DNA from: Amoebidium appalachense | Lineage: Eukaryota > Ichthyosporea | Assembly: GCA_963693365.1 (NCBI GenBank) | Contig: CAVNZM010000006.1 | Span: 2,542,001-2,606,000 of the forward strand | Length of the DNA stretch: 64,000 nt | Reading direction: 5' to 3' | Part shown: positions 52,420 through 64,000 of the stretch, in pieces | Numbering within the stretch: position 1 is the first letter of the stretch | Layout: each line of letters begins with the position of its first letter | Translations under genes and position numbers: made by a program | Notes under the pieces: model-generated | The model's database searches: none | What the model saw: the letters and a program-made list of their open reading frames with translations, nothing else | What the model was told of the DNA's origin: nothing

Positions 52420-52499
52420 TAAGTATGATTTGGGCCAGCCCACTCCATCAACCTCCTCTTTTCAAGGAACTATGATACAAATTCCCATAGGAGGGCTGA

Positions 52500-52843
52500 G
52501 GAGGAAGGAGGGGAAAGGGGGGGGAGGGGGGGGAGACTCGGATGTGCTGGGGGGAAAGCAGTCACCGACTACCCAAATCTTGAAGTTGGGGGGGTAAGGG
52601 GGGGGAGGAGGGGAGAGTTAGGGAAGGGGAAGGGGGGAGGGAGGGGGGGGGGGGGGGGGGGGGGGGGGAGGGGGGGGGGGAGGGGGGAGGGGGCAGGGGC
52701 TGATCAAGGCTCATGGTTGGCCTGACGGTTGCATCAACTTCGGACTGGGTGCCCCGCCCCCCTCCATCAATATCCCCCCCCCCCCCCTCCCCCCCCCCCC
52801 CCCCATCCCCCCCCCATCCCCCCCTCCCCCCTCCCCCCCATCT

Positions 52844-52874
<31 letters not shown>

Positions 52875-52985
52875 GGGCGCTCCCCTTTACAAACCAACCA
52901 GTTATCCGCCCCGGGGTCAAAATCCGAACAGGCCGTATCCGCGCGGGGTTTTCACCTCTCCCCCCCCCCCCCCCCCCCCCCCCCC

Positions 52986-53024
<39 letters not shown>

Positions 53025-53176
53025 GGGCCATTAATTCCCGCAATTCTTTACTGATTGACTTTGTATTGTAATCGTTTTCATTACTGACATTCATAAATGC
53101 TAAACTTCAGTAGTGCTTTCTGAGTCTCCAACGTACATGCTAGCTCACGTGGTTTCCCAGATTTCTGTATAATGGA

Positions 53177-53215
<39 letters not shown>

Positions 53216-53220
53216 CCCCC
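52500..53220. repeat. G-rich then C-rich homopolymer region
   Basis: G-runs 52515-52695; C-runs 52770-52870, 52960-53022 and 53180-53212. Confidence 0.95.
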
Positions 53221-53259
53221 CAACCCCCTCCTCCCTCTCCCCCTCCCCCCCAAGTTTTC

Positions 53260-53685
53260 CTCCACTCTTTCCAATACTTTCTCCTCACCAACATCACAAG
53301 GGTTACCATAAAATGTCCGTTGGAAAGATCATGCGGGCACCCGACACCTATGGCCGTTTGATCATTGAGGCATTCATGACATAGGCCTATGGTCAGGAGA
53401 AATAATCAATAGTTACACCACATGGTGCTTGGCCTGTTCATAATTAGCGGGGCCACATCGTGCTGTATGTTTTTGTTGATCACGACAACTACAGCAGCTG
53501 TTGAATGGATTGATCAAATACATACACACCTCACACAAAGCCCTTGCTCTGGATATAGACATTATGACTTGCATCTGCACGGTGCCAGAATAAGTCTTTT
53601 TGGATTGTGCAACCACACGTCGACGAATCCTGGCCTGGTCCAAGCTCTCGATATTCAATCGAATTATCGGTTTCCAGATTCCGGG

Positions 53686-53690
<5 letters not shown>
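53260..53690. other. Unassigned DNA of normal complexity
   Basis: Short ORFs on both strands (plus 53290-53384 ends KIMRAPDTYGRLIIEAFMT). None is recognised and no splice structure could be fitted. Confidence 0.25.
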
Positions 53691-54569
<879 letters not shown>

Positions 54570-54570
<1 letters not shown>

Positions 54571-54879
54571 AGAAATAAAGGACCTGGGTGCACCGGTTCA
54601 GTGCTGCCCAAATGCCAGCATGATCGAGTGAGCTTCAACATCAGCCAATTCCTTTGGGCACACAGTGACATCATGCTGCATGATCATGATCATCGGCGAT
54701 TTCGTGACGGGCAAACACATGTATGATCTTCAAGTCCGGATCCGGATCCATGCACACATTGCCACTAGTATCATATCGTACACACCAGTAATAATAATAA
54801 TAACAATAATAATAATACTATATTATATTAGATAGCACGTTACGAATACTGTACATAGCCTAAGGCTTCGATTCTATTT
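54570..54879. other. Unique stretch without a recognised gene
   Basis: Normal-complexity DNA with an (aat)n patch at 54787-54825. Confidence 0.5.
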
Positions 54880-55135
54880 ATGTTTTATCCCATTTTGTTC
54901 CCAGGGGACCCCTTAGGACTCGAGCGACGGTATTTTATTAATATTTCAATCCCGTTTTGTTTTCGGAAGATCCCTTAGGGCCAAGGTAAATTATTTCAAT
55001 CCCGTTTTGTTCTCGGCCAAGGGAAGGGCCTTATTTCAATCCCGGTTTGTTCTCGGGCAGGGGGTCCCTTACTCCCTTAGTTAGGGGTTCGGTATTTTTT
55101 TTTGTCCCGTTTTGTTCCCGGCCGAGGGGTTGCAC
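54880..55135. repeat. Degenerate tandem array, about 40-60-bp period, five units
   Basis: tatttcaatcccgttttgtt followed by ctcgg or a variant, then gaccccttag-like ends. Units at about 54886, 54941, 54990, 55032 and 55096. Confidence 0.75.
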
Positions 55136-55294
55136 TGCCGTATACGTAGTAGGGGTCCGGGGTCCCTCACCGGGGAACGTTACCGAACGTACCAGTCTCC
55201 CGCTGAAAATTGACTGTACACACACACAACAAAAACACACACACACACATGAACGTAGTACACACAAATTCGCACACACATACACAAACACTCC

Positions 55295-55742
<448 letters not shown>

Positions 55743-56820
55743 GCAAAGTCATGATGAGTCATGGTGTGTACAAATGTGTGCGTGTGTACGGTATGTGCAT
55801 GGAAACGGCCCACCCCGTACGCGCAACCCATGGGCATGCTAAGGCTACGTGGTGTATCGTTGGATGCCCTAATAATGGGAACCATATGATAGCATGCCTA
55901 CATGTCTACCTCAGACAACAAAAATGATAGCAAGGTCTTGGTACATTTATAATAGGTATCAACGGGGTGTCACAAGGTTTCTAATTTTGGCTGCAGCACC
56001 TTGCTTCAGTTGGCGAATGGCGCGGTGGCGGCCGGTGGCGTGTGTGTGACTGTAGTCGACGCACGATCCGTGCCAAGCTGTGCTCAGTTTGTGTGTCACT
56101 GTGTGAGCGTGTACTCGCGCGTGCTAGAAGTTTTGCCAGATTCCAACATACATAGAGCTATAATATATATGCTTGAATGAAGATACTCATCATGTGCAGG
56201 AATTTCAACACAATAATGAAATCAGTATCTATTTTCAAAACTTGTTTGGGTTATTGGTTACCCTGCATGTGCCGTTAGTACCTTTTTGCTTTGTTTATTG
56301 AATGACTTTTCACATGCAAAATAATCCTCCCGCTGCTGCAGAGGGGTTCCCAAGAATGGAATGCCAGGAATGCTGAATCTAATCGTATGAACGCGAACCA
56401 CGAGAGGGCAGAGGCGCTTCACTCTGCTGTGGTATGGCAAAGGCAAATAGCCTTGGTGTTTCTCCGTGAAGGAGAGCTAGGCTTTTTGGCCCAGATGGTC
56501 AAGCCATCGGCCTAAAACTATTTCAGGCCCTCGGACTGTAAGGTTTCTGAAACTCTGAGCCTCTCTCCTTCCGTTCAGGAATTCGTAACGTTTTATTTTG
56601 AGAGTACAGTAGTGACTGATAGCGGAAGTAGGACGCATACCAGCGTGGGAAAGCGCTGAACAGACCTTGAATGTCCATTGCATAAAACTATCCTTGCGGT
56701 GATAAAATAGCCAATGTCCGTGCTTTAATCCTAACTTATCAAACGTATCCAATCATAATGTGCCAATATCACGCAGCATAGTTGGCAGGGGCAGCACATT
56801 CCTGTTTCACCGGGAGGCAT
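55743..56820. other. Unassigned DNA upstream of copy D
   Basis: Unique sequence with a few short minus-strand ORFs (longest about 91 codons at 56477-56752). None is recognised, and it is unrelated to the flanks of copies A-C. Confidence 0.4.
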
Positions 56821-56829
56821 TTATAGCGG

Positions 56830-56856
56830 AGCACGGGGCTATAAAAGGCCCGAACA
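56830..56856 (+). promoter_or_regulatory. TATA box of copy D
   Basis: ggggctataaaaggcc, 152 bases before the ATG. The spacing matches copies A-C, but the surrounding sequence does not. Confidence 0.65.
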
Positions 56857-56991
56857 CAGCAATTTTGGGTATCGGTCATCAGCTCCGAACTCTGAAGCAA
56901 ACAAAACAAGCCACAATATATAACATTTGAAAGCGACTTAGTCATTAGCCATTACTCAATCATTACTGCCATTTAGGCATACCCTATCGAC

Positions 56992-58776
56992 ATGTTGAAG
57001 GCCTTCCTTGCGGCGGCGGCCCTGATCGGGTCTGTGGCCGCGCAAACGTGCACCAATGGTGCAAGCATCGACATTGAGGGCGCCACGGATGCGTGTGTGT
57101 GCGACTCGGGGCGCATTGGGGACTGCAGCACGCTCGGGGCATGCTTGGCGTCTGCGGACGGCAACCAGCCGCAGCTGCAGGTCACCACCAACCTGTCGGT
57201 GATCCAGCCTTGGATCGACGAGTCGGACTACTCGCTGGTGGTCACCATGACCGGTGGGGCCAGGAAGAACCGGCGGTTCACGTCGTTTGCGCTCAAGAAC
57301 TGCGCGTCGGGGCGGTTCCTGTCGCTTGCCACCATCACCAACGCGTCCAATGTTGCGGACGCGAGCAACTGCAACGACAATATCCAGATCAAGATCGACG
57401 TCAACTACCTGGAGACGGGCTGCGGGTTCACGGTGGGGCCTGCTTTTGACGAGGGGGGGGTGTGGTACCGGTTCTACAACGGCTCGCTGGATGTGACATA
57501 CACGGAGCCCGTGACGCTGGGGTCTGTCAACGAGGCCAGCGACACACGCACGGTGTCGACGACGCTGCCGGTCAACTTCAAGCTGCAGGTGCTGTTCAAT
57601 GCCACGGTCACGACGGACGTCAATGTGACGTCCAAGTTCAACCTGACGGCGGCCGTGACGCAGCAGATTGTGCTGCGGCCCGACCAGGCGCAGAGCACGC
57701 TCAACCTGACATATGCCATCCACTGGCCGTACGACGTGTCGCAGTACAAGACGGTGCTCACGCCTGCTGCGGGTGCGTCTGTGTCTGCCAGCAATGCCGT
57801 GTCGGTCACGGGCCCGTCGGCCACCAGCGGGGCAAACACGCTGGCTGACCGGTGCCGCAACGGCACGGCCAACGACTATGCCTACCCGGGGGGTGCGGGG
57901 ATCTGCCGCAAGACCATGCAGGTGACGTTCCTGCACCCGGCGTCGGACACGCCGCGGGTGTGCGAGCTGGACGGCACGTACACGCTGGAGCAGGTGACGG
58001 TCACGTGCTCGCCGGACATTGCGGCCGAGGACTGCCCGCTGCAGACGCCGGACACGGGCAGCAGCATCAGCATCACGCTCAACTCGGACAACTTCTGCCA
58101 GACGGGCGGGGCGCTGTACAGCATCAACAACATCATCAAGGTGGTGCGGTTCATTGCGCCCGCGGGCACCACGGACGCGCAGCGCAAGGCGTCGACCACG
58201 CACCAGCGGGCGTGGGAGTGGAACCGGCCCTCATACTTCCGCATCGACCTGCAGGGGCCCAGCGTCAGCTCGGTGCTCCTGCAGAAGTGGGAGGTCAGCA
58301 CGGACGGCGGCAGCTGGGTCGACAAGACCAGCAACGCCGGGCTGGCCGTCAACGGCACGCTGGCCAGCAACTTCCAGCAGGACGTGACGGGCAGCGCCGT
58401 GGGCCTGCGGGCCGACGTGCCTGTGGGGACACCCACGGTGACACAGACGTACTGGCTGCAGCAGGTCATGACCAACGACGTGCTGCCCGACCCTGGCCCG
58501 GGCCTCATCACGCGCCTGTCGTTCCGCTGCACCTTTGAGGTCTACTATGAGGCCGTGGCCCGCCGCCGCCGCGCCGTTGTTGTGTCGGAGACCAACCACC
58601 ACATGCGCCGCGCCACCGAGAGCGGCTCGGCCACTGTGCGCACATCGGGCTCCGTCTACGGGTCGGCCACAAACAGTGCCGGCACCGACACACAGCTCAC
58701 CAGCGCGGCCGTGCGCACAAGCATTGCCACCCCCGTGCTAACCCTCCTGGCCGCCCTGGTCATGCTTCTGCAGTAG
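56992..58776 (+). CDS. Secreted/surface glycoprotein, copy D (594 aa, intronless, opposite strand)
   Basis: Nearly identical in protein to copies A-C; private changes include Ala for Thr in IAPAGTTD, Val for Ala in DVPVGTP and Thr for Ala in the tail VLTLLAAL. Signal peptide, Cys pattern, nine sequons, tetra-arginine (about 524-527) and hydrophobic C-terminus are all kept. The 5' leader and promoter are unrelated to the other copies from the base before the ATG outward, whereas about 60 bp after the stop are homologous (gccgcgtgcggttgg, ggtgtatatagtaggcacga). This copy sets the start codon for the family. Intronless and GC-rich at third positions, unlike the intron-rich SYF1 gene nearby. Confidence 0.9.
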   Translation: MLKAFLAAAALIGSVAAQTCTNGASIDIEGATDACVCDSGRIGDCSTLGACLASADGNQPQLQVTTNLSVIQPWIDESDYSLVVTMTGGARKNRRFTSFALKNCASGRFLSLATITNASNVADASNCNDNIQIKIDVNYLETGCGFTVGPAFDEGGVWYRFYNGSLDVTYTEPVTLGSVNEASDTRTVSTTLPVNFKLQVLFNATVTTDVNVTSKFNLTAAVTQQIVLRPDQAQSTLNLTYAIHWPYDVSQYKTVLTPAAGASVSASNAVSVTGPSATSGANTLADRCRNGTANDYAYPGGAGICRKTMQVTFLHPASDTPRVCELDGTYTLEQVTVTCSPDIAAEDCPLQTPDTGSSISITLNSDNFCQTGGALYSINNIIKVVRFIAPAGTTDAQRKASTTHQRAWEWNRPSYFRIDLQGPSVSSVLLQKWEVSTDGGSWVDKTSNAGLAVNGTLASNFQQDVTGSAVGLRADVPVGTPTVTQTYWLQQVMTNDVLPDPGPGLITRLSFRCTFEVYYEAVARRRRAVVVSETNHHMRRATESGSATVRTSGSVYGSATNSAGTDTQLTSAAVRTSIATPVLTLLAALVMLLQ

Positions 58777-58983
58777 CCGCCGCGTGCGGTTGGATGGGGT
58801 GGGCGGGTGTATATAGTAGGCACGAATGATAACCTTCTCATAGGGTAGGCTAGTTGCTTTATTATTATATCTGGTAGGGACCGAAACCGAAGTAGTGTAG
58901 CATAGTTGTGTAAACAATTACCACTTTTAATCCTTTTTAGCAACATGTGCTTTTGTGAGCACAAGCACCAATGAAAGTCTGAA

Positions 58984-58989
58984 AATAAA
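58984..58989 (+). promoter_or_regulatory. AATAAA polyadenylation signal of copy D
   Basis: AATAAA 208 bases after the stop, close to the distance in copies A and B. Confidence 0.55.
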
Positions 58990-59279
58990 TTCTGAAATTT
59001 AAACAAACCCCATCGTGTTCGGTATTCCACTACAGCCACGCTGCCACACAATCCCCCCTCCCCCCCCCCCCATCTACCCCCAACCCCGGTCCTCCCCACC
59101 CTCCACCCAGCACAACCAGTGTATGTAGTGTTTGTGGCACTCGCGTGTGTGTGTTTAAGTTCATGCGCATGTGTGGTTTCAAGTAGACTCGGAGTCCGCC
59201 CCGCTCCCAGAGCCCTGGGGAGGTGGCAATGCTTGTGCAACAAAGCAACAAGTTTTGTACGTGTTAGTGACCCGTATGT

Positions 59280-59281
<2 letters not shown>

Positions 59282-59334
<53 letters not shown>

Positions 59335-59375
59335 GGAAAGCAAAAAGGGGGGGGGGGGGGGGGGGGGGGGGTTGG
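59282..59375 (+). repeat. Poly(G) 51-mer and duplicated G-run unit
   Basis: 51 G, then ttggaaagcaaaaa, a second G-run and the same ttggaaagcaaaaa again. Confidence 0.95.
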
Positions 59376-59530
59376 AAAGCAAAAAAGGGGATAGACGGGT
59401 GCCGGTTATTTTCCTATGAAGGGGGGGCCGGAATTGTCACGCGGGAAGGGAGGATGCATGGAGGCACAAGAAAACAATGTTTGGGCCCTGTGGTTGAGTT
59501 TGGGGGGGGGAAGGGGGGGAAGGGGCGGGT

Positions 59531-59562
<32 letters not shown>

Positions 59563-60235
59563 CTCCGGGAGCCGGGGTTGTTGGACATTAAACGGTTGGT
59601 ACCCCCTCCACCCCCCTGCCCCAACTGTCTTAACCAAGGCTCGTGATTGGTTTCTTTTTCAACCGCTGAAAATGAAGTTATATTGATTGGCTGTAGCTGC
59701 GGGTGGAAAATGGGGATGAGGTGGGGAGAGGGACTGGGGGGAAGGGGGAGGGGGGAGGGGGGGGGGGGGGGGGGGGGTTGGAATGCCGCACATGGGGGAG
59801 GAGGGTTGGAATTTTTTATTTTTATTTTTCATTGGGGCAGGGGGAGGGGGGGAGGGGGGAAATGTGGAGGGGAGGGGGGGAATCCGGGGGGGGCGGGAGG
59901 GGAGGACCGGGGGCATCACATGTTTCTCCAGTATGTTCCTGGGACTATGGTTATGTGCATAATCCAGCCTGATTTCCGGGTGCTTTCCTCCTTTGCATGC
60001 CTTTGGTGCCCATAGGGTGGTGATCCACCTTGTAACTTGATGCCTTCGGTCCTCCCTCCCCCCCCCCCCCCCCCCCCCGCCCACATTCCAACCCCCCTCC
60101 CCCCCCAATTCAAAGCGCCCCCCCCCTCCCCCCCCCCCTTCCCCCGGGGACCCCCCCCCCCCCCCCCCCCCCTCCTCCCCCCCCCCCCCCTCCGGCATCC
60201 CCTCCCTCTCCCATCATCCCCCACATTTTCCACCA
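59376..60235. other. G-rich then C-rich DNA
   Basis: G-runs at 59500-59565 and 59735-59780, C-rich at 60055-60195. A paired ATTGG cassette (59664 and 59686) resembles the one at 63442-63480. No gene. Confidence 0.7.
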
Positions 60236-60589
60236 CGGCTAGCTCCAGCAAAGCAGAGATGCATACGAAGGGACACATGCTACATATTGGCACACACATA
60301 TCACCCATATGATCCCACATGCTATTATTCAATAGGGACGCATGGGGAAATTTGCATACTCACATACCGGGACACACTTTTGATATGCGCACACACATTG
60401 GTGCACACATATATAGATACACAGACAAACATGTGGGCACACACATACATATAGGCAACACACATTGTGGGTGCATACGGTGATGGGGTTTACGCTGTTT
60501 ACTCGAAGCACAGAGACCTGTTTTAGGTGGTGGTGGTGGTGGCGGTTGGTGGTAGTTGGGGAGGGAGGGGGGAGAGGGAGCTGGGGAGA

Positions 60590-60620
<31 letters not shown>

Positions 60621-61037
60621 AGAGGGGGGGGTGGGGGGGTGGGGGGGGGGGGTGATTTTCTCGGTATATCTCTCCGGTGTCATATCAGGCACGTGGATGT
60701 TGGGTGACTGTTGTTTTTATATCCAGCCGTTTTTTTCAATCAGCTATGTTAATACTATAATCATGTGATCATACGCAGGCACATATACATAAAGTTAGGC
60801 AACCATATAATAATACATCACACACCCGGTACGGTAAAAGCACGTACATGGAAAGGCACACACGCCTATGTGTGTTACGATGATTTAGGCATGCACACAC
60901 ATATAGGCACACACATATAGGCACACACATGTAGGCACACAAAACAGGCGCACACAAATTAGATGCAACTAAATCCCAGCACACACCTTTACAGGTACAA
61001 TGATGATTGGCACATACATGCAGGCTCATACACATAG

Positions 61038-61133
<96 letters not shown>

Positions 61134-61164
61134 GCAAACACACACACACACACACGCACACACA

Positions 61165-61256
<92 letters not shown>

Positions 61257-61560
61257 AACACAAACACACACGCACGCACGCACACGTGTATACAGGCACA
61301 GGCATGTATATTGCTGCACGCATAAATGCACATGCACACACACGTAGGCACCCACATACCCGATAATTGAGCACACACAAACATAGACACAGAAATAGTT
61401 AAGTACACATATACAGTCGATACATACAGACACCGGCATATATGCAGGCACACCTGCATACAGCCACGAACATGGATAGGCACACGCACACATAGGCACG
61501 TGCAGTACACACAAATATGCAGGCACACATACACACACATGGACGCACACCTACACAGCC
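60236..61560. repeat. CA-rich DNA with (AC)n core
   Basis: Degenerate ggcacacacatata-type units at 60280-60480, 60770-61010 and 61300-61560 flank pure AC repeats (61037-61262). G-run block at 60595-60650. Confidence 0.9.
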
Positions 61561-61639
61561 CTTCATCCCATTCTTCTATGATCCTCCTTACCTTAGGACC
61601 TGGCCCTGCAGCCACACCGGGGGCGGGCCGTGTGTGTGA

Positions 61640-61673
61640 GTTTGTTTGGGGGGGGGGGGGGGGGGGGGGGGGG

Positions 61674-61708
<35 letters not shown>

Positions 61709-61845
61709 CTGCAGGGAGAGACACAACTTAAAGGTTACAGTATGCCCCTTCTCCCCCCCCCCCCCCCCCCCCCCCCCACTACCACCACCCACCCACCCAC
61801 CCACTCACCCGCCCGCCCACCCACCCACCCACCCACCCACCCAAA
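61640..61845. repeat. Poly(G), poly(C) and (CCCA)n
   Basis: G-runs 61648-61704, C-run 61754-61777, then a CCCA array to 61843. Confidence 0.95.
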
Positions 61846-62184
61846 AGACCATGTGCATGGCATACCGATGATCGATGTGTATGCATAACGCAGTAAGGGC
61901 AATTTGGCTGCTCCATATGCTCCACCATGGACTTTAAACACGGATGTGGTCAGCGTATACAATCAAATCGACACGGTAAACTGCGGCCCAATCAAATGTG
62001 TGCGACTTTATTATTAGCTAGATGCAAAATTGGCGTGAGATCAGACTCTGAGATTAACTTAACACGCAGAGGTAAACTTAACCGGCAGCCAAACACACAA
62101 GAACGAACTGGGGGTGCTATGTAGGTGGAGCCATGCAAAAATATTAGAACGCATCCTTGCGGCATTGAGCAAACGGCAGAATCC

Positions 62185-62460
62185 ACATATAAGCGCCGCT
62201 CCCCCCCCCCCCCCCCCCCCCTCCCCACCTCACCCACACCCCTCCCTTCTCCTTCACCCATACACAAAACAAATCACCACAATTCACAACGGTTAAGTGA
62301 ATGACGAAGCAAACCAAAAAAGAAAAAAAAAAGAAAAAAAAAGAAAGAAAAGAAAATCCTTGTGGTGGTGGTGGTGGTGGTGAAGGGGGGGTGGGGGGAG
62401 GGGGGGGGGGGGGAGGGGGGGGGGGGGGGGGGGGGGAGGGGGGGAGGCAGAAAAGAGAAA
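62185..62460. repeat. C-run, A-rich and G-run blocks
   Basis: C-runs 62202-62222, A-rich 62310-62355, GGT repeats and G-runs to 62448. Confidence 0.9.
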
Positions 62461-62489
62461 ATAGAAGAGTGCAAGACCAATGGCAAGGC

Positions 62490-62610
62490 CGTGTCCTTGC
62501 CCATTCTTTGTAGTACTCGAGTATGGTCACGTGCGCGTCTCGCATGAATGGTTCGTTTTTAAACGGGTTTTCTTTGAGGAACGGCCGCAGCCACGACGAC
62601 GAAGTGACAT
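62490..62610 (-). CDS. Weak candidate exon of an unrecognised gene
   Basis: The minus strand reads LRPFLKENPFKNEPF then MRDAHVTILEYYKEWARTR without a stop and with non-repetitive composition. Inverted and direct CCAAT cores lie just upstream (62643-62679). No donor of good quality was found and no family is recognised. Confidence 0.2.
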
Positions 62611-62639
62611 GTGGAATTCGAACTGCCAGCTACTTTGCA

Positions 62640-62682
62640 TTCCGATTGGTTAGTCTCTAGGTATGGCTTAGCCAATCAGTTA
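62640..62682. promoter_or_regulatory. Paired inverted and direct CCAAT boxes
   Basis: gattggtta and tagccaatc face each other 20 bases apart, a symmetry typical of bidirectional promoters. Confidence 0.35.
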
Positions 62683-62779
62683 CCTACTGGCATGTCTTAA
62701 ACCCATCACACAACAGCACTGACAACAAGGCAAAAGAAAGCGAGTTCTTTTGTAGCCTGTCTTCAACCCTTCCCTCCCT

Positions 62780-63292
62780 TCAACCCCCCCCCCCCCCTCC
62801 CCCCTCCCCAGCCCCCCCCTCCCCCCCCACACACACACACACCTTCTGTATGAGTGTCTGGGTGTGAGAGAGCATGCTCGTGCAAGGCACGGTGTGTGGG
62901 CTAGTGTGTGCATACAAGTTCCCTTGTGTGTGGTGTGTCTGCTTCTAGAGGGAGTTTCGGGAGTGCGGCAGGGAGGGTGGGGAGGGGGGAAGGTGGCCGG
63001 GGGTGGGTGGGTGGGGGGGGGGGGGGGGGGGGGGGGGGAGGGGGGGGAGAGGGGGGGAGGAGGGGGGGGGGGGGGATTCGGATTACGTGAGGATAGTAAG
63101 TTGGAAAGAGAGTGACTAAGAGGCATGCCGTCCGTGCAAAAGCAAAAAGGGCACAAAAGGATAGATGGATGAAGTCCATATGACAGGGGAGAGAGGATGT
63201 GGGGAATTCGACGAAAGTCAGCATGTGAGCATGAAAAGGGCAGTGTGGAAAGGCCGGGGAGGGGGGGGGGGGGGGGAAGGGGGAGGAGGGGT

Positions 63293-63323
<31 letters not shown>

Positions 63324-63420
63324 GGGGCTTGAGAGATGGGCGAGTGAGAGCCACAGGATATACCCATGCTCCCCCCTCCCCTCCCCCCCCTCCCCCCCCC
63401 CCCCCCCCGTCCCCCCTTCA
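62780..63420. repeat. C-rich and G-rich blocks with T10-G tract
   Basis: C-rich 62786-62830; G-runs 63014-63075 and 63258-63278; ten T passing into G (63292-63327); C-rich 63370-63415. Confidence 0.95.
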
Positions 63421-63780
63421 ACTGGCATAACCAAGGTTCCTGATTGGTTGCTCTGTAAACCACTGCATGTTTGATTGGCGGTGGCTGCGGTTGGCATAAG
63501 GAAGTTTGAAGGAAGAAGTAAAGAGGGAGAAGGGAGGGGGGGAAGAGGGGAGTTGGGGGAGTGGATGGGGGGTTGGAATTGAGAGGAGATGAGATATTAG
63601 ACGAGAGGCGACCAGCCTATTACCTAAAAAGGCACACACAAGAGAATCTGCACCGGAAAATGAGGGTTGCACGGTTCCCCCACCCGGACCTTGCGCTTTT
63701 CGACTTTGCAGAGTTATTTGGTACAGACAAACCATTTAGGCAACCGGTAACGGGATGAGGCATACATGTAAAGCCTGTAA
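63421..63780. other. Unassigned DNA with paired ATTGG cassette
   Basis: ccaaggttcctgattggttg and tttgattggcggtggctgcg match the spacing and context of 59636-59702. Short ORFs only. Confidence 0.35.
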
Positions 63781-64000
63781 GCCTATAGCACACACACATA
63801 TTGAGTAAAGGCAGGCAACGGCACCGTGATGTCTATTGGCACACAAGTAATAGGCATCAGACACATCCAGGCACACACACACATACACATAACAGGTACA
63901 CGTGGCCACACATTATGATAGGCACACACTTTTATAGTCGCACACACATGCGGACACACACACACGTTGGCACATACGTTTACAGACACACACTTCTCAT
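63781..64000 (+). repeat. Degenerate CA-rich repeats at the right edge
   Basis: ggcacacac-type units similar to those at 60280-61010. Confidence 0.85.

Overview
The window reads as nuclear DNA of an intron-bearing eukaryote, most likely a protist; the sequence alone does not fix the lineage. Support: spliceosomal GT-AG introns, TATA boxes and AATAAA signals, CCAAT-type boxes, small inverted-repeat transposons, and an extreme load of microsatellites and poly(G)/poly(C) runs (up to 55 bases). I see no rRNA, tRNA, CRISPR array or bacterial-style operon.

Layout. (1) 1-16,850: one minus-strand gene for the spliceosomal HAT-repeat protein SYF1/XAB2. Eighteen exons (E2-E19) were mapped, seventeen of them with every reading phase consistent; about 606 residues are recovered from E3 to E19. 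The C-terminal part lies beyond the left edge and the first exon is only a candidate. Its introns (about 110 bp to 1.8 kb) consist largely of (GT/CA)n, poly(G/C), minisatellites, a dispersed 0.1-0.4 kb repeat family and an inverted-repeat element. (2) 18,950-45,560: three minus-strand copies (A, B, C) of an intronless gene for a secreted, probably membrane-anchored 594-597 aa glycoprotein. Copies A and B carry a conserved duplicated flank on both sides; copy C shares the upstream flank, but its 3' flank is diverged. A fourth copy (D, 56,992-58,776) lies on the plus strand with the same protein but an unrelated promoter. (3) Between the copies: a 593-bp MITE with 20-bp terminal inverted repeats and a perfect 8-bp target duplication (25,080-25,672), a decayed or frameshifted open frame with an antisense zinc-ligand-like ORF (26,084-27,473), CCAAT-rich promoter-like DNA, and long microsatellite tracts. 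(4) 45,600-56,800 and 58,800-64,000: almost entirely low-complexity DNA, with a 27-bp minisatellite, a 10-bp array of inverted CCAAT boxes, (GA)n/(CT)n blocks and one weak exon candidate.

The SYF1 product should act in the Prp19/NineTeen complex of the spliceosome. The four glycoprotein genes form a recently duplicated or homogenised family with a signal peptide, nine N-glycosylation sequons, a tetra-arginine site and a hydrophobic C-terminus. Nothing in the sequence links the two gene sets functionally. The glycoprotein family, and especially the boundary of homology at the start codon of copy D, is the most interesting content.
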